Source: JBCCGE01 sp039029455 (GTDB lineage: Bacteria; Pseudomonadota; Gammaproteobacteria; Arenicellales; Poriferihabitantaceae). From it: 40,235 bases of DNA. Made by a program: the position numbers and the translations under genes. The notes under the pieces were generated by a model. That model saw nothing but the letters and a program-made list of their open reading frames with translations. It was not told the DNA's origin and ran no database searches. The stretch's first letter is position 1, and each line of letters begins with the position of its first letter. Where the stretch lies: assembly GCA_039029455.1 (NCBI GenBank), contig JBCCGE010000024.1:1-40235 (forward strand), in the 5' to 3' direction. Positions 24,216 through 32,635 of this stretch are shown here, piece by piece.

Positions 24216-26267
24216 TTACAATGAGGACGCAGACGGCTCTTCTGACGTCTCTTCCTGCCGGGAAACGGTGCCAGAGAATAAAGGTGTCGGCAGACCCTGA
24301 TCAAAAGTTGCCCACACCAGCTCCCGATTGGCGTTACCGTCCGGACCCACGCTGATGCGCATGGTCTTTCCGAGATGTTGTTGCCAGTCGTCATTTCTGA
24401 GCACGTTGAGTTTCGGAATGAGCCGGTAGCTTTCGAACCCGAGCGCATACAACCTATCCAGAGAGGTATGATGGTAGGGGCTGCGCTCGAACGGCGGTAC
24501 GGATTCCAAATCAGTATTTGCCAACTGAAGATCATCCTGGACGCCCTCACTATCGGTTTCCGAGGCAGCGGGGCTTTGGCTCTGCGCCGGGTCAGATCGA
24601 ATCATCCAATCGATGTCGCCAAAAATCACTTTGTCCAGGTCGGCGTCAACCGCCGGATTTGGCTTGCCGCTATAGATGTATGAGGTCGCGTAAAGTGGCA
24701 GATTATGAGCCTGAAAAAATCGCAGCTGGGGCACTATCAGTCGTGATTGACCCGCGTTCGCGGCCAGGAATATGAAGTCAACATCATTGCGGCGGCGGGG
24801 GTTGAATTTCAGGTTGCTGCCGGCCTGTGCGTCAATCAGTCGATGCCTGGCGACGCTTTTATCGATTCCGAGCAGTCGCTGGATGATGCGTGAATAGTCT
24901 GAGATATCCCGTGGAAATGATCGATTTTCCAGCAACACACCGCCGATAGCCTGCCACTCTTTTGCAAAGGCCGTTGCGACCCGCTGTCCCCACGCTGAAT
25001 CGACTCGGAAGGCGATGGCCTGGCGATGACCGTCGCTATAGGCTCGACGCGCAACCTGTTGCGCTTCTTGTTCAGGTGAAAGACTGATGCCGTAAACATT
25101 GGGTTTGACCTGTTCTGGAGGAATTTCCCCGATCATCAGGCTGGGCAGTTCTGCGGTATACGAGGTCAGAAGGCTGCTCACCGCTTTATTTCCCAGCGGC
25201 CCGACCACAAATTCAGCGCCTTCGTTGACTGCGGCCTGATAGTAGAACGCAGTCAGAAACGGATCTTCGCCAATGTCGTAGAGATTGATTGCCGGGCGGT
25301 TCAGGGACGGGTCCTGTGCATGGGACGCCATGAACCCATCGTGGAATGCTTTGGCGGCCTGACCGAATGGTGAGGTCAGTGGTAACAGCAGGGCCAACTG
25401 GCCAAATTGCTGTGGTGACACGCCGCCGAACCCGTCGATAATTGCATTGGGTTTTGCAGGATGTTCCCGATAGATCGCACGCCATCGCTGCAGTTCGAGA
25501 TTGCGCTGTCCATCGGAGGTGTTTCGCAACACGTCGGATAGCACAATCCAGCCTTCGGTCAGGCGATTGCGAGTGGTTTCCTGAAGAATGGATAGACTTA
25601 ATGGATCGAGACTGCCAATTAGCTCCACGATACGAATCTGATTGGCAATTCTGTCCTCGTCGTTAAGCCACTGATCTCGATCAATTAATGTGGATGCCGC
25701 GTCAGCTGATCGCCCCAGCGCGATCTGGGAATCGGCCAGAAACAGCAGCACATCGGGCCTCAGGGTGTCGGTCAGTGAGCTGCTGAACCGTAATTGCTGT
25801 AACTGATTCACCGCCGCGGCGTGCTCGCCCTGTGCGATACGCAGACGCGCCACCTGAAGTGCCAGATTGTCCTGTTGAATAGCGTCCAGTGGTAAGTTGA
25901 TCAGACGGGATATCTGAACCTGAGCAAGAGAATACTGCTCGGCATCGATGAATGCCGACACTGCCGGTAACAGGAAAGTCGCAGCCTGGTCGATTGGTGC
26001 CTTGTCAGCACGCTCCACTAACCGCCATGGGTCGTCGACAGCGATGATATCAGCGGCATCCGGTTCCTGAAGACCTGTTGTGATTACGATGACTTCTTCT
26101 TCGGTCGGTTCCGATGCATCACTTTCGCCGTCAGCTTCATTAGCATTGATGGCGACTACTGTGGGTGGTTCCTGAACGTCCGGTAAGGTGGATTGCTGCG
26201 GCGTACACGCCGCCAGACCAGCAATCAAAAAGATGGGTATCAGCCGAAGCATTGATGCAAGTGTCAT
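24216..26267 (-). CDS. lpoA: penicillin-binding protein activator LpoA (YraM)
   Basis: Outer-membrane lipoprotein of 683 residues that reaches through the periplasm to stimulate the PBP1A peptidoglycan synthase. Seen: signal peptide with lipobox L-A-A-C (Cys21); a helical TPR-like N-terminal half (to about residue 280); and a C-terminal periplasmic-binding-protein-like half starting at F-G-Q-L-A-L-L-L-P-L-T-S-P-F-G, with G-A-E-F-V-V-G-P-L-G-N. ATG 26267 gives a normal lipoprotein leader (an upstream in-frame start would add 11 polar residues). An acidic linker follows the lipobox. Divergent from rsmI across 261 bases, the classic yraL/yraM arrangement; first gene of the lpoA-yraN-gmhA-dolP-hldC operon. 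Confidence 0.92.
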   Translation of the reverse strand: MTLASMLRLIPIFLIAGLAACTPQQSTLPDVQEPPTVVAINANEADGESDASEPTEEEVIVITTGLQEPDAADIIAVDDPWRLVERADKAPIDQAATFLLPAVSAFIDAEQYSLAQVQISRLINLPLDAIQQDNLALQVARLRIAQGEHAAAVNQLQQLRFSSSLTDTLRPDVLLFLADSQIALGRSADAASTLIDRDQWLNDEDRIANQIRIVELIGSLDPLSLSILQETTRNRLTEGWIVLSDVLRNTSDGQRNLELQRWRAIYREHPAKPNAIIDGFGGVSPQQFGQLALLLPLTSPFGQAAKAFHDGFMASHAQDPSLNRPAINLYDIGEDPFLTAFYYQAAVNEGAEFVVGPLGNKAVSSLLTSYTAELPSLMIGEIPPEQVKPNVYGISLSPEQEAQQVARRAYSDGHRQAIAFRVDSAWGQRVATAFAKEWQAIGGVLLENRSFPRDISDYSRIIQRLLGIDKSVARHRLIDAQAGSNLKFNPRRRNDVDFIFLAANAGQSRLIVPQLRFFQAHNLPLYATSYIYSGKPNPAVDADLDKVIFGDIDWMIRSDPAQSQSPAASETDSEGVQDDLQLANTDLESVPPFERSPYHHTSLDRLYALGFESYRLIPKLNVLRNDDWQQHLGKTMRISVGPDGNANRELVWATFDQGLPTPLFSGTVSRQEETSEEPSASSL

Positions 26268-26528
26268 TCCGGTATGGTTTTCCTGATGAATTTCTGCCAA
26301 GGTCTGCAGGGATCGAATTGAGTGATAAAATTTTGCACGTATGCGTTGTCAATCGCACAGCGGAGGCGATTTTCATTGAACGATATGTGATACCGAAAAT
26401 GCAAATTCCAGCCTTAGTCGATCAGACGTTGATTTTGCAGCGATTCATGCCCACTAAAGGGCATTCAACGACGAAGCAACACCGTATTCAGGTCGTTGCA
26501 TAGACATCGCAGTATACGAAACCAGAAC

Positions 26529-27392
26529 ATGAACAGCAAAGCGGGCACTCTTTATGTTGTCGCTACTCCGATAGGGAATCTTCAAGATGTGTCGGCAAGA
26601 GCGCTGGATGTTCTGAGTTCAGTCGATCTGATTCTGGCGGAAGACACCCGACATGCCAAAGTGTTGCTGGATCACTACGGCATTGGTACCTCAACACGTT
26701 CGCTGCACGAGCACAACGAGCGTAATCAGATCGATCATATTCTGCAGACCATTGCTGACGGCGCTGATGTTGCGATCATTAGTGACGCCGGTACACCACT
26801 GATAAGTGATCCGGGCTTCCCGGTCGTTCGGGCAGGACGTCGAGCCGGAGTTTCGATTTTGCCTGTCCCGGGTCCGGTCGCTGCAATTGCCGCGATCAGT
26901 GTTTCCGGCATTGCGACCGATCGCTTTTGTTTCGAAGGTTTCCTGCCGCAAAAATCAGCAGCACGACGGCAGGCACTGGAGAAACTGATGGCCGAAACCC
27001 GAACCATGGTGTTTTATGAATCGGCCCGGCGACTCTGCCCGATGCTGACAACGATCTCCGAAGTTTTCGGTTCGGACCGCATTTGCTGTGTTTGTCGTGA
27101 GATGACAAAGCGATTCGAGACCCACTATTTCGGACCGGTAGCAGAAGTTTGCAAATCGCTGTCTGAAAACCCCGACTCGCTTAAGGGTGAGTGTGTCGTC
27201 GTCATAGCAGGTTCGCAGAACATTACCACTGACCTGGCAACACAGCAGCATACGATGAGAGTGCTGATGCAGGAAATGTCTCTGAAGCAAGCCAGCTCGG
27301 TGGGGGCCAGGCTGCTCGCTGTCAATAAGAACGCACTTTACCAAATCGGACTGGAGCTCCGCGACAGCGTGACGGAATCGGAAAAAACATAG
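26529..27392 (+). CDS. rsmI: 16S rRNA (cytidine1402-2'-O)-methyltransferase RsmI
   Basis: Tetrapyrrole-methylase-fold enzyme of 287 residues that adds the 2'-O-methyl group to C1402 of 16S rRNA in the decoding centre, using SAM. Seen: T-L-Y-V-V-A-T-P-I-G-N-L-Q-D; L-A-E-D-T-R-H; the SAM-binding I-S-D-A-G-T-P-L-I-S-D-P-G; V-P-G-P-V-A-A-I-A-A; F-E-G-F-L-P; and F-Y-E-S-A-R-R-L, all RsmI signatures. ATG 26529 fits the family start; an in-frame start 33 bases upstream adds unrelated residues. Convergent with zapA, with a MITE-like element between them. Confidence 0.94.
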   Translation: MNSKAGTLYVVATPIGNLQDVSARALDVLSSVDLILAEDTRHAKVLLDHYGIGTSTRSLHEHNERNQIDHILQTIADGADVAIISDAGTPLISDPGFPVVRAGRRAGVSILPVPGPVAAIAAISVSGIATDRFCFEGFLPQKSAARRQALEKLMAETRTMVFYESARRLCPMLTTISEVFGSDRICCVCREMTKRFETHYFGPVAEVCKSLSENPDSLKGECVVVIAGSQNITTDLATQQHTMRVLMQEMSLKQASSVGARLLAVNKNALYQIGLELRDSVTESEKT

Positions 27393-27410
27393 CAACGGCC
27401 TTCGAAGTCT

Positions 27411-27558
27411 CTAGAAGTCATCTCATAAATAGTAGATTGGCTTGGAGTACAAGGCGCAAGTACCGTGAGAAGCACAGTTTACATGGGTAAATGAGCATCG
27501 GAACGGTGCTTGCAACGCCGTGATTCAAGTCAAGATGCATTTATGAGATAGCTTCTAG
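27411..27558. mobile_element. MITE-like inverted-repeat element B
   Basis: About 148 bases bounded by 20-base terminal inverted repeats: CTAGAAGTCATCTCATAAAT (27411-27430) and the complement of CTAGAAGCTATCTCATAAAT (27539-27558), 18 of 20 matching. Pairing continues imperfectly inward (CTTGGAGTACAAGGCG against the complement of the CGCCGTGATTCAAG side), so the whole unit could fold into a long hairpin. The interior holds CAAGGC, AGCACAGT and GTAAATGAGCAT in the same order as element A. CTAG at both ends may be target or terminus. No coding capacity. It occupies most of the 197-base gap between convergent rsmI and zapA. Confidence 0.72.
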
Positions 27559-27589
27559 CAGTGTGGGGGTTTCAGCAGAATGCATCCAA

Positions 27590-27901
27590 TCAGATTGCGA
27601 CCTGCTGGATGTCAGCGACGACTTTATCGATTCGTTCGTTGAGTTGTTCAAGTCGTCCGGCGACCGTCTGGCCCTGACCGAGTTCCTTTTTCAACTCAAG
27701 GAGTTCATGGGTGATATTCAAGGCTGCCATAATGGCGCATCGATCGAGGCCGAGCACCTGAGACCCTTTGGCGATTTGTTTCATCTGACGATCCAGATAG
27801 GCGGCCGCATCAACGAGACTCTCGCTTTCTTCCTCCTTGCACGCCACGGTGAATTCGCGATGCATGATGCTGACTTTTACGCCGTCTTTTTTCTCGGTCA
27901 T
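27590..27901 (-). CDS. zapA: cell division protein ZapA
   Basis: Small cytoplasmic FtsZ-bundling protein of 103 residues that stabilises the Z-ring. Seen: N-terminal beta-rich head (V-K-V-S-I-M-H-R-E-F-T-V-A-C), then the conserved L-V-D-A-A-A-Y-L-D-R-Q-M, the helix I-M-A-A-L-N-I-T-H-E-L-L and a long C-terminal coiled coil. Length is typical. ATG 27901. The small coiled-coil gene lies 53 bases upstream on the same strand. In many relatives 6S RNA follows zapA; I could not recognise it here, and the space is filled by element B. Confidence 0.92.
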   Translation of the reverse strand: MTEKKDGVKVSIMHREFTVACKEEESESLVDAAAYLDRQMKQIAKGSQVLGLDRCAIMAALNITHELLELKKELGQGQTVAGRLEQLNERIDKVVADIQQVAI

Positions 27902-27954
27902 GATGATTCGGTCGTCTGGGTAGAAAGGCTAACGAAGGACTCAGAGTAAGCCAA

Positions 27955-28161
27955 TTAAGCTTCCAATGATTTTAGCCTCGCCACAATCTGTTCAACTCGA
28001 CTTCGGGCGATCCTGTTTTTTTCCTGCAGGGCCTTGAACTCCTGTCTCAGCATACGCTGATCGTTACGTAAAATTTCGTTCTCCCGATTCATTTCTTCAG
28101 AAATCTTTATCAGGTCGCTGACCCGCTGCTCGAGTCTCTGGATTGTTTCTTCCATCGCCAT
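27955..28161 (-). CDS. small coiled-coil protein, TIGR02449/ZapB-like
   Basis: Protein of 68 residues, almost entirely one heptad-repeat helix (M-E-E-T-I-Q-R-L-E-Q-R-V-S-D-L-I, then L-R-N-D-Q-R-M-L-R-Q-E-F). It matches the TIGR02449 family found directly upstream of zapA in many gammaproteobacteria. A division role is inferred from the neighbour and from similarity in shape to ZapB; it is not proven. ATG 28161; a second in-frame ATG lies 6 bases on. Confidence 0.82.
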   Translation of the reverse strand: MAMEETIQRLEQRVSDLIKISEEMNRENEILRNDQRMLRQEFKALQEKNRIARSRVEQIVARLKSLEA

Positions 28162-28285
28162 GTCGAATTTATTTTGATTCAGGTATAGTGAGTCGCGAAA
28201 TGTACAGTAACTCGCTCGCGCGGCCGCCGATGCGCTATTCTACTCCGAATATTACATGCATTCACGCTCGTAATTGGCTGTTCCG

Positions 28286-28300
28286 GGTCTGGATCAGACC
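28286..28300. promoter_or_regulatory. 15-base palindrome upstream of the SDR gene
   Basis: GGTCTG-GAT-CAGACC is a perfect 6+3+6 palindrome about 27 bases before ATG 28327, in the 165-base gap between divergent genes. It has the shape of a dimeric regulator site, but no known operator consensus is recognised. The rest of the gap shows no other feature I can support. Confidence 0.3.
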
Positions 28301-28326
28301 GTAAACCAACAAATATTTGCAACACC

Positions 28327-28983
28327 ATGAAAACACTTATTGTCGGCGCCTCCAGAGGCATAGGGCTGGAGCTTTGTAAATGTTACGCAACCTCGGGTGC
28401 AGAAGTGATCGCAACCTGTCGAACGTCTACGCCTGAGCTTGCGAACACCGGGGTTCGGATCATCGACGGAATTGATGTGGAGAATGATGATTGCGGCACG
28501 GTGCTGCAACAGGCACTGGGAGACGCCCAATTGGATACTCTGATCCACAACAGCGGAATCCTGACCCGTGAGGACTTCACTGACCTCGACATCCAGAGAA
28601 TTCGAAAACAATTTGAAGTCAATACACTCGGGCCGTTAAAAGTTATATACGCACTCCGACTGAATATGAGGGACGGCGGAAAGATCGGCATCCTTACCAG
28701 CCGTGTGGGCTCCATCGACGACAATCAATCCGGCGGCATATACGGCTACCGCCTGTCCAAGGCGGCGGCGAATATGCTCGGGAAGAACCTCAGTCTGGAG
28801 TTCAAAAATCGTGGCATAGCAGTGGCCAACTTACACCCAGGTCTCGTCGCAACAGAGATGACTGGATTGAATGGCATTAATCCTGAAGTCGCAGCAGCCG
28901 GACTGTTTGAAAGAATGAAAAATCTGGATATGAACACGACCGGTCGGTTCTGGCATGCTGAAGGCTATGAACTGCCCTGGTAG
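28327..28983 (+). CDS. short-chain dehydrogenase/reductase (SDR)
   Basis: NAD(P)-dependent oxidoreductase of 218 residues, on the short side for classical SDRs. Rossmann glycine motif G-A-S-R-G-I-G (7-13) with R at position 10 favouring NADP; N-S-G segment (H-N-S-G, 74-77); catalytic S125 and the Y-R-L-S-K pair (Y141, K145). H-P-G-L-V-A-T-E-M follows, as in the csgA/YciK-like SDRs. Substrate unknown. Divergent from the TIGR02449 gene and convergent with the small membrane proteins; stop and the next stop nearly touch (28983/28984). Confidence 0.88.
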   Translation: MKTLIVGASRGIGLELCKCYATSGAEVIATCRTSTPELANTGVRIIDGIDVENDDCGTVLQQALGDAQLDTLIHNSGILTREDFTDLDIQRIRKQFEVNTLGPLKVIYALRLNMRDGGKIGILTSRVGSIDDNQSGGIYGYRLSKAAANMLGKNLSLEFKNRGIAVANLHPGLVATEMTGLNGINPEVAAAGLFERMKNLDMNTTGRFWHAEGYELPW

Positions 28984-29223
28984 CTACAGTTTTTCGTTGT
29001 ACTCCCACTCAAGGTAGGCCTCGTAGATGGTGCTGCAGAGCAACCAGAGCGCGTATCCAATCAAGCCCAATACAACACTCACAGCAATAACAAATCGGTA
29101 ATCCCCGGATGACATCCAGATCATTGGCCAGTCGCTGAGCCACATTCCCAAACAGCCGAGAACCACGAGAAGTAATCGAATCAGTGGAAAACGAACACTG
29201 CGCTTGTCAAAAGTTCCGATCAC
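28984..29223 (-). CDS. small two-helix membrane protein
   Basis: Hypothetical inner-membrane protein of 79 residues with two hydrophobic helices (about 12-33 and 43-66) and a charged tail (Y-L-E-W-E-Y-N-E-K-L). GTG 29223 begins two bases after the stop of the upstream gene at 29226, so the two are probably translated together. No family recognised. Convergent with the SDR gene. Confidence 0.6.
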   Translation of the reverse strand: MIGTFDKRSVRFPLIRLLLVVLGCLGMWLSDWPMIWMSSGDYRFVIAVSVVLGLIGYALWLLCSTIYEAYLEWEYNEKL

Positions 29224-29225
29224 GT

Positions 29226-29609
29226 TCAGGAAGTATGAAGAAGCAAATAAAAAACCAGTGCCGAAACGGAAAGCATCAGCAGCACAATAAAAACCAGTCG
29301 AGGTTTTTTCACTGCATGTTCGTTTGACTCCTTCTTGCCCGATTTTTTGACTACAGTAATGCAGTCATTGGCCAGGCTCGAAAAGATATTCGCCTGCGCG
29401 GCGGAAGGCAGATGTTCGGCCAGCATATCGATGTATTCAGTCAACTGACCCGGTCCACGCCGCCCCTTGTGAACCCACGCATCGAATTCACGATCACATA
29501 TTTCTCTCTCGAGAACTGCGTTCCCGTAAAAGGCAGCAAAACAAAAATCGATTTCCTCCCTGATCCGGTGCACCACCGGAAATACATTGTGACGTTTGTC
29601 AGTAGTCAT
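29226..29609 (-). CDS. hypothetical protein with C-terminal membrane anchor
   Basis: Protein of 127 residues: a soluble helical N-terminal part (about 1-95, with I-R-E-E-I-D-F-C-F-A-A-F-Y-G and E-R-E-I-C-D-R-E-F-D-A-W) and one C-terminal transmembrane helix (about 104-124, after K-K-P-R), so a likely tail-anchored cytoplasmic protein. ATG 29609. It directly precedes the two-helix protein, suggesting a membrane pair. No family recognised. Confidence 0.6.
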   Translation of the reverse strand: MTTDKRHNVFPVVHRIREEIDFCFAAFYGNAVLEREICDREFDAWVHKGRRGPGQLTEYIDMLAEHLPSAAQANIFSSLANDCITVVKKSGKKESNEHAVKKPRLVFIVLLMLSVSALVFYLLLHTS

Positions 29610-29649
29610 TCTTTACGAACCGCCTCCACACAGTTCCACTCTTCCGGAT

Positions 29650-31182
29650 TCAGTTGAACAAGTCGACGCCCCGGCTTTGGGCGATCTGTATTGAGCTGTT
29701 TCCCTGATAATCAGTGATATTTGGATTGGCTCCAGACGACAAAAGCTGCCGGACAATATCAACGTGTCGATCCCAGATGGCATAAAACAGAGCGCTGCGA
29801 CCGAATCTGTCCACTTGATTGGGGTCACCCCCCCGATTTAACAAGACCTGAGAGATCAGGGGGTGGTCATTCCAGGCCGCAGCCATCAGCGCGGTCTTTC
29901 CATCCTGCGCCGCCAAATTAACGTTGGCTCCGTTTTCCAGAAGCACCTGCACCATATCGTAGCTGCCTGACACCGCAGCAAGAATTAGCGGAGTTCGGCC
30001 ACGAGGACCCGCATCATTTACATCTGCACCTCGCGATAAAAGAAGCTTAACCGTATCAATTTGCCCTCTACTCACGGCGATGTACATTGCGGACTGATTT
30101 TCTGCATTGGTCGCATCGACATTACGACCGTCATCCAGCAATCTGCTGATCGCCTCAATATCCTGATTCGCCAGCGCTGTCTGCATCGCATCGTCCATAA
30201 CCGGATTTCCGATATTCAAACTGGCTTGAGGGGCGAGGGCTGCAAGTTCAACATTCTCGGCTGTAGTTACACTTCCACGGACCGGATTGTTTGGCGCAAC
30301 GATGCTCTCTGAATCCGGCTCGAGCCGATTTAGAACAAGCTCGCTTAAGCCCTCGCCGGCGTCTTCGGGAACTTCTACTTGTCCGGGCTGACTCTCGGCA
30401 ACCGAGTCAGTCAGGCCCGGATCTATAGTCTCCGACAACTCGACCGCATTCGATCCCGCGACCGGATTTGCCCCTTCTTCGACAACAACAGCTCGCGCCA
30501 GCTCAATACTTTGCCCTACCATCTGATCTGCGGAATCCAGATCTTCAAATGAACCCTGTGCAATGGTTTCGACGCCTGTATCAGATAACGCATCCACCTC
30601 CTGCAAAGAGGCGCTGCCGGGCTCGGAGGTCGATGTCGACGCATCTGAAGGAGCCGCTTCAGAAGTCAGCTCCGGCGTTGAATCAGCGGAAACCACCGCA
30701 TCACTCAGGACAATCTGCTCAACCGACAACATCGTTGTTGCCAGCACTGTTGTCACATTCTGATTTTCATTCGACTCGGGAAGCACGCTGAATTCTGCTG
30801 TCGTGTCCGCCGGGGCATCATGCTGCGACGGCAATGCGTCAAAAATCTCCTCTCCCGGCATTGCTTCAATCAGAATTGGAGAGGGATTCTGAAGAACTGA
30901 GCTTTTCGTCGAAGCCGAATCCGGCAACGCACTATTGGACACTGCCGCGGCACTTGCATCAGCCCCGATCTCGCTGGCTGGGGGCCGATCCGAGGTGTAT
31001 GCATCAAGTCCCGAGTCGGCACGCTGCAACCCGGCAATCGGGGGCGACCACTGAACAGTACTGACTCGATCTATCCACGCACTCACTGCGGGCACTATCC
31101 AGCCAATCACAACGAAATAACCAATGCCAACCCACAGCAAGGGTCGCAGATTGAATACAGGTGGCAGAAACTGTGTGGTCAA
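29650..31182 (-). CDS. membrane-anchored ankyrin-repeat protein
   Basis: Protein of about 510 residues in three parts. An N-terminal transmembrane helix (about 14-36, L-L-W-V-G-I-G-Y-F-V-V) is followed by a long acidic Ser/Ala/Glu-rich low-complexity linker (about 40-325). About five ankyrin repeats follow (about 330-505; e.g. G-R-T-P-L-I-L-A-A, G-K-T-A-L-M-A-A-A, L-L-S-R-G-A-D-V-N). The topology predicts the ankyrin domain in the periplasm or cytoplasm, tethered by a flexible stalk, probably for protein binding. Start TTG 31182 is the only one ahead of the membrane helix but lacks a clear ribosome-binding site. The OmpA-like lipoprotein gene ends 32 bases upstream, so they may be co-transcribed. 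Confidence 0.8.
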   Translation of the reverse strand: MTTQFLPPVFNLRPLLWVGIGYFVVIGWIVPAVSAWIDRVSTVQWSPPIAGLQRADSGLDAYTSDRPPASEIGADASAAAVSNSALPDSASTKSSVLQNPSPILIEAMPGEEIFDALPSQHDAPADTTAEFSVLPESNENQNVTTVLATTMLSVEQIVLSDAVVSADSTPELTSEAAPSDASTSTSEPGSASLQEVDALSDTGVETIAQGSFEDLDSADQMVGQSIELARAVVVEEGANPVAGSNAVELSETIDPGLTDSVAESQPGQVEVPEDAGEGLSELVLNRLEPDSESIVAPNNPVRGSVTTAENVELAALAPQASLNIGNPVMDDAMQTALANQDIEAISRLLDDGRNVDATNAENQSAMYIAVSRGQIDTVKLLLSRGADVNDAGPRGRTPLILAAVSGSYDMVQVLLENGANVNLAAQDGKTALMAAAWNDHPLISQVLLNRGGDPNQVDRFGRSALFYAIWDRHVDIVRQLLSSGANPNITDYQGNSSIQIAQSRGVDLFN

Positions 31183-31214
31183 AATAGGCTGATCGCTTGG
31201 ATCCGATTTACGGC

Positions 31215-31748
31215 TTAATTGAGGATAATGATCTCCACGCGCCTGTTCAGCGCTCGACCATCGGGATTGTCCGAACCGTCGGCATTTTCGTTAGGCGCGC
31301 GAGGATTGCTCTCGCCAAACCACGCCGGCTCCATTCGGTTTTCCTGCACTCCGCTGAAAATCAGCTCATCTGCTACCGACAATGAACGTTCTTTGGACAA
31401 TTCAAGATTGTAGGCCTCCGCCCCTTTTGAATCGGTATGCCCTTCCACGGCAACCTTTCTGTCAACGGCGAAATCTGCGTTCACCGCATCGGCAACAAAC
31501 CGAAGCTTATCTCTGGCCTCGGGCAACAAATCCGAACTGCCGTAAGCAAACGACAGAGCCGGTAGGTATACAAGTATGCCCCTGTCAGTTTCCTCAAACT
31601 CAAGTCCGGTATCCTGCATCGCCTGCAGCAGCAGCTCATTCGCAGTCGGCGCCGGCGGTTTTGCGGTGACGCATCCTCCAAGTGCGGCAACACACAATAC
31701 AGAGCAAAGCATAAGGTAGATCTTTTTCATAATGATTTTAGTGTTCAT
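31215..31748 (-). CDS. OmpA-family peptidoglycan-binding lipoprotein
   Basis: Lipoprotein of 177 residues. A signal peptide ends in lipobox L-G-G-C (Cys26 from ATG 31748; ATG 31730 is also possible). The C-terminal OmpA/Pal-type domain has L-S-F-A-Y-G-S-S-D-L, V-E-G-H-T-D-S-K-G, Y-N-L-E-L-S-K-E-R-S and N-R-R-V-E-I. These carry the Asp and Arg that bind meso-diaminopimelate of peptidoglycan. It likely links the outer membrane to the wall. Unlike Pal, it is not near tol genes; the ankyrin gene follows. Confidence 0.86.
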   Translation of the reverse strand: MNTKIIMKKIYLMLCSVLCVAALGGCVTAKPPAPTANELLLQAMQDTGLEFEETDRGILVYLPALSFAYGSSDLLPEARDKLRFVADAVNADFAVDRKVAVEGHTDSKGAEAYNLELSKERSLSVADELIFSGVQENRMEPAWFGESNPRAPNENADGSDNPDGRALNRRVEIIILN

Positions 31749-31834
31749 AGACTATTTGGCCTCACTGTTATTGGGTAATTGTCGCCAGTGGGCGACAGCT
31801 TTATACATCAGAGTTCCTGAACAAACGCTGTATT

Positions 31835-32479
31835 TCATCTTGACGAAGCGCGGTCCAGATCACGATCGGTATCGAGGTTGTGAACATCATTACGTCTGCG
31901 GTCATCGGCTTTTACTCGCATTCGGGAGTTAATCCAGTCATTGTTGATGACCGCAAGGGCCATAAACAACGTCAGGAACAATGCCGTGCCCAGCTGGAAC
32001 ACGCCTGACCCTGTCAATACCTGCGGCCACAGCACACAGATCGGCAGCGCGATCCATGACGACAGAAACAAGGCGGTCAGAATCTTGTAGGCATAACCTG
32101 ACCCGGTCGATCGAATTAATTTCTCGTTGAAACTGATCTGAACGTCGCGAAAACGGGTAAACAATCCGGCGATCAACAAGGTGGTTGCGGTGGCAATCAG
32201 CAACAATACCCCATGCCTGAAAGAAAACGGAACGGTCCGGTTTGAATATTCGGCAACCCACTGGCCGAAAAAACCGGCAATCCAGAGAATTGTCGTCAGA
32301 TTGAACAGAACGACCAGTGTTCTGAAACTAAAGCCCATGTCCCAGTCTGCGCCGGCGTGTAAAACCCCGCGCGTAAACCAGTATCCCATCATGCATGCGC
32401 AAACTACGGCACCGATGAGTGAAATTACAGCCACCCCCCAGCAGGCCCAGTAAAGTAAAAGATAAATTTCGTCTGCCAT
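31835..32479 (-). CDS. hypothetical multi-pass membrane protein
   Basis: Inner-membrane protein of 214 residues from ATG 32479, with about five or six hydrophobic helices (about 5-33, 54-76, 88-105, 133-160 and 165-185) and a highly charged cytoplasmic C-terminus (D-D-R-R-R-N-D... A-S-S-R). No family recognised. An upstream in-frame start would add 13 polar residues and is less likely. The gap to ygfB (32480-32635) shows nothing I can support. Confidence 0.65.
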   Translation of the reverse strand: MADEIYLLLYWACWGVAVISLIGAVVCACMMGYWFTRGVLHAGADWDMGFSFRTLVVLFNLTTILWIAGFFGQWVAEYSNRTVPFSFRHGVLLLIATATTLLIAGLFTRFRDVQISFNEKLIRSTGSGYAYKILTALFLSSWIALPICVLWPQVLTGSGVFQLGTALFLTLFMALAVINNDWINSRMRVKADDRRRNDVHNLDTDRDLDRASSR

Positions 32480-32635
32480 TAGAATTTGAATGGGAGCGTC
32501 AGCTTTCCAATGCAGCAATGTGCATCCGATTTCCGCTCGCTCACTGCAAGTCTTGAACTGATGCCCGGGTTTAACATTGAAATCCGGACGATATCGCCTT
32601 GAAATTGCCCAATTCTGCCGTCATGATCAGTCTCG

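Noticed and set aside
27393..27589. 6S RNA (ssrS) expected next to zapA
   Set aside because: The interval is explained by the inverted-repeat element, and I could not find the closing stem and central bubble typical of 6S RNA.
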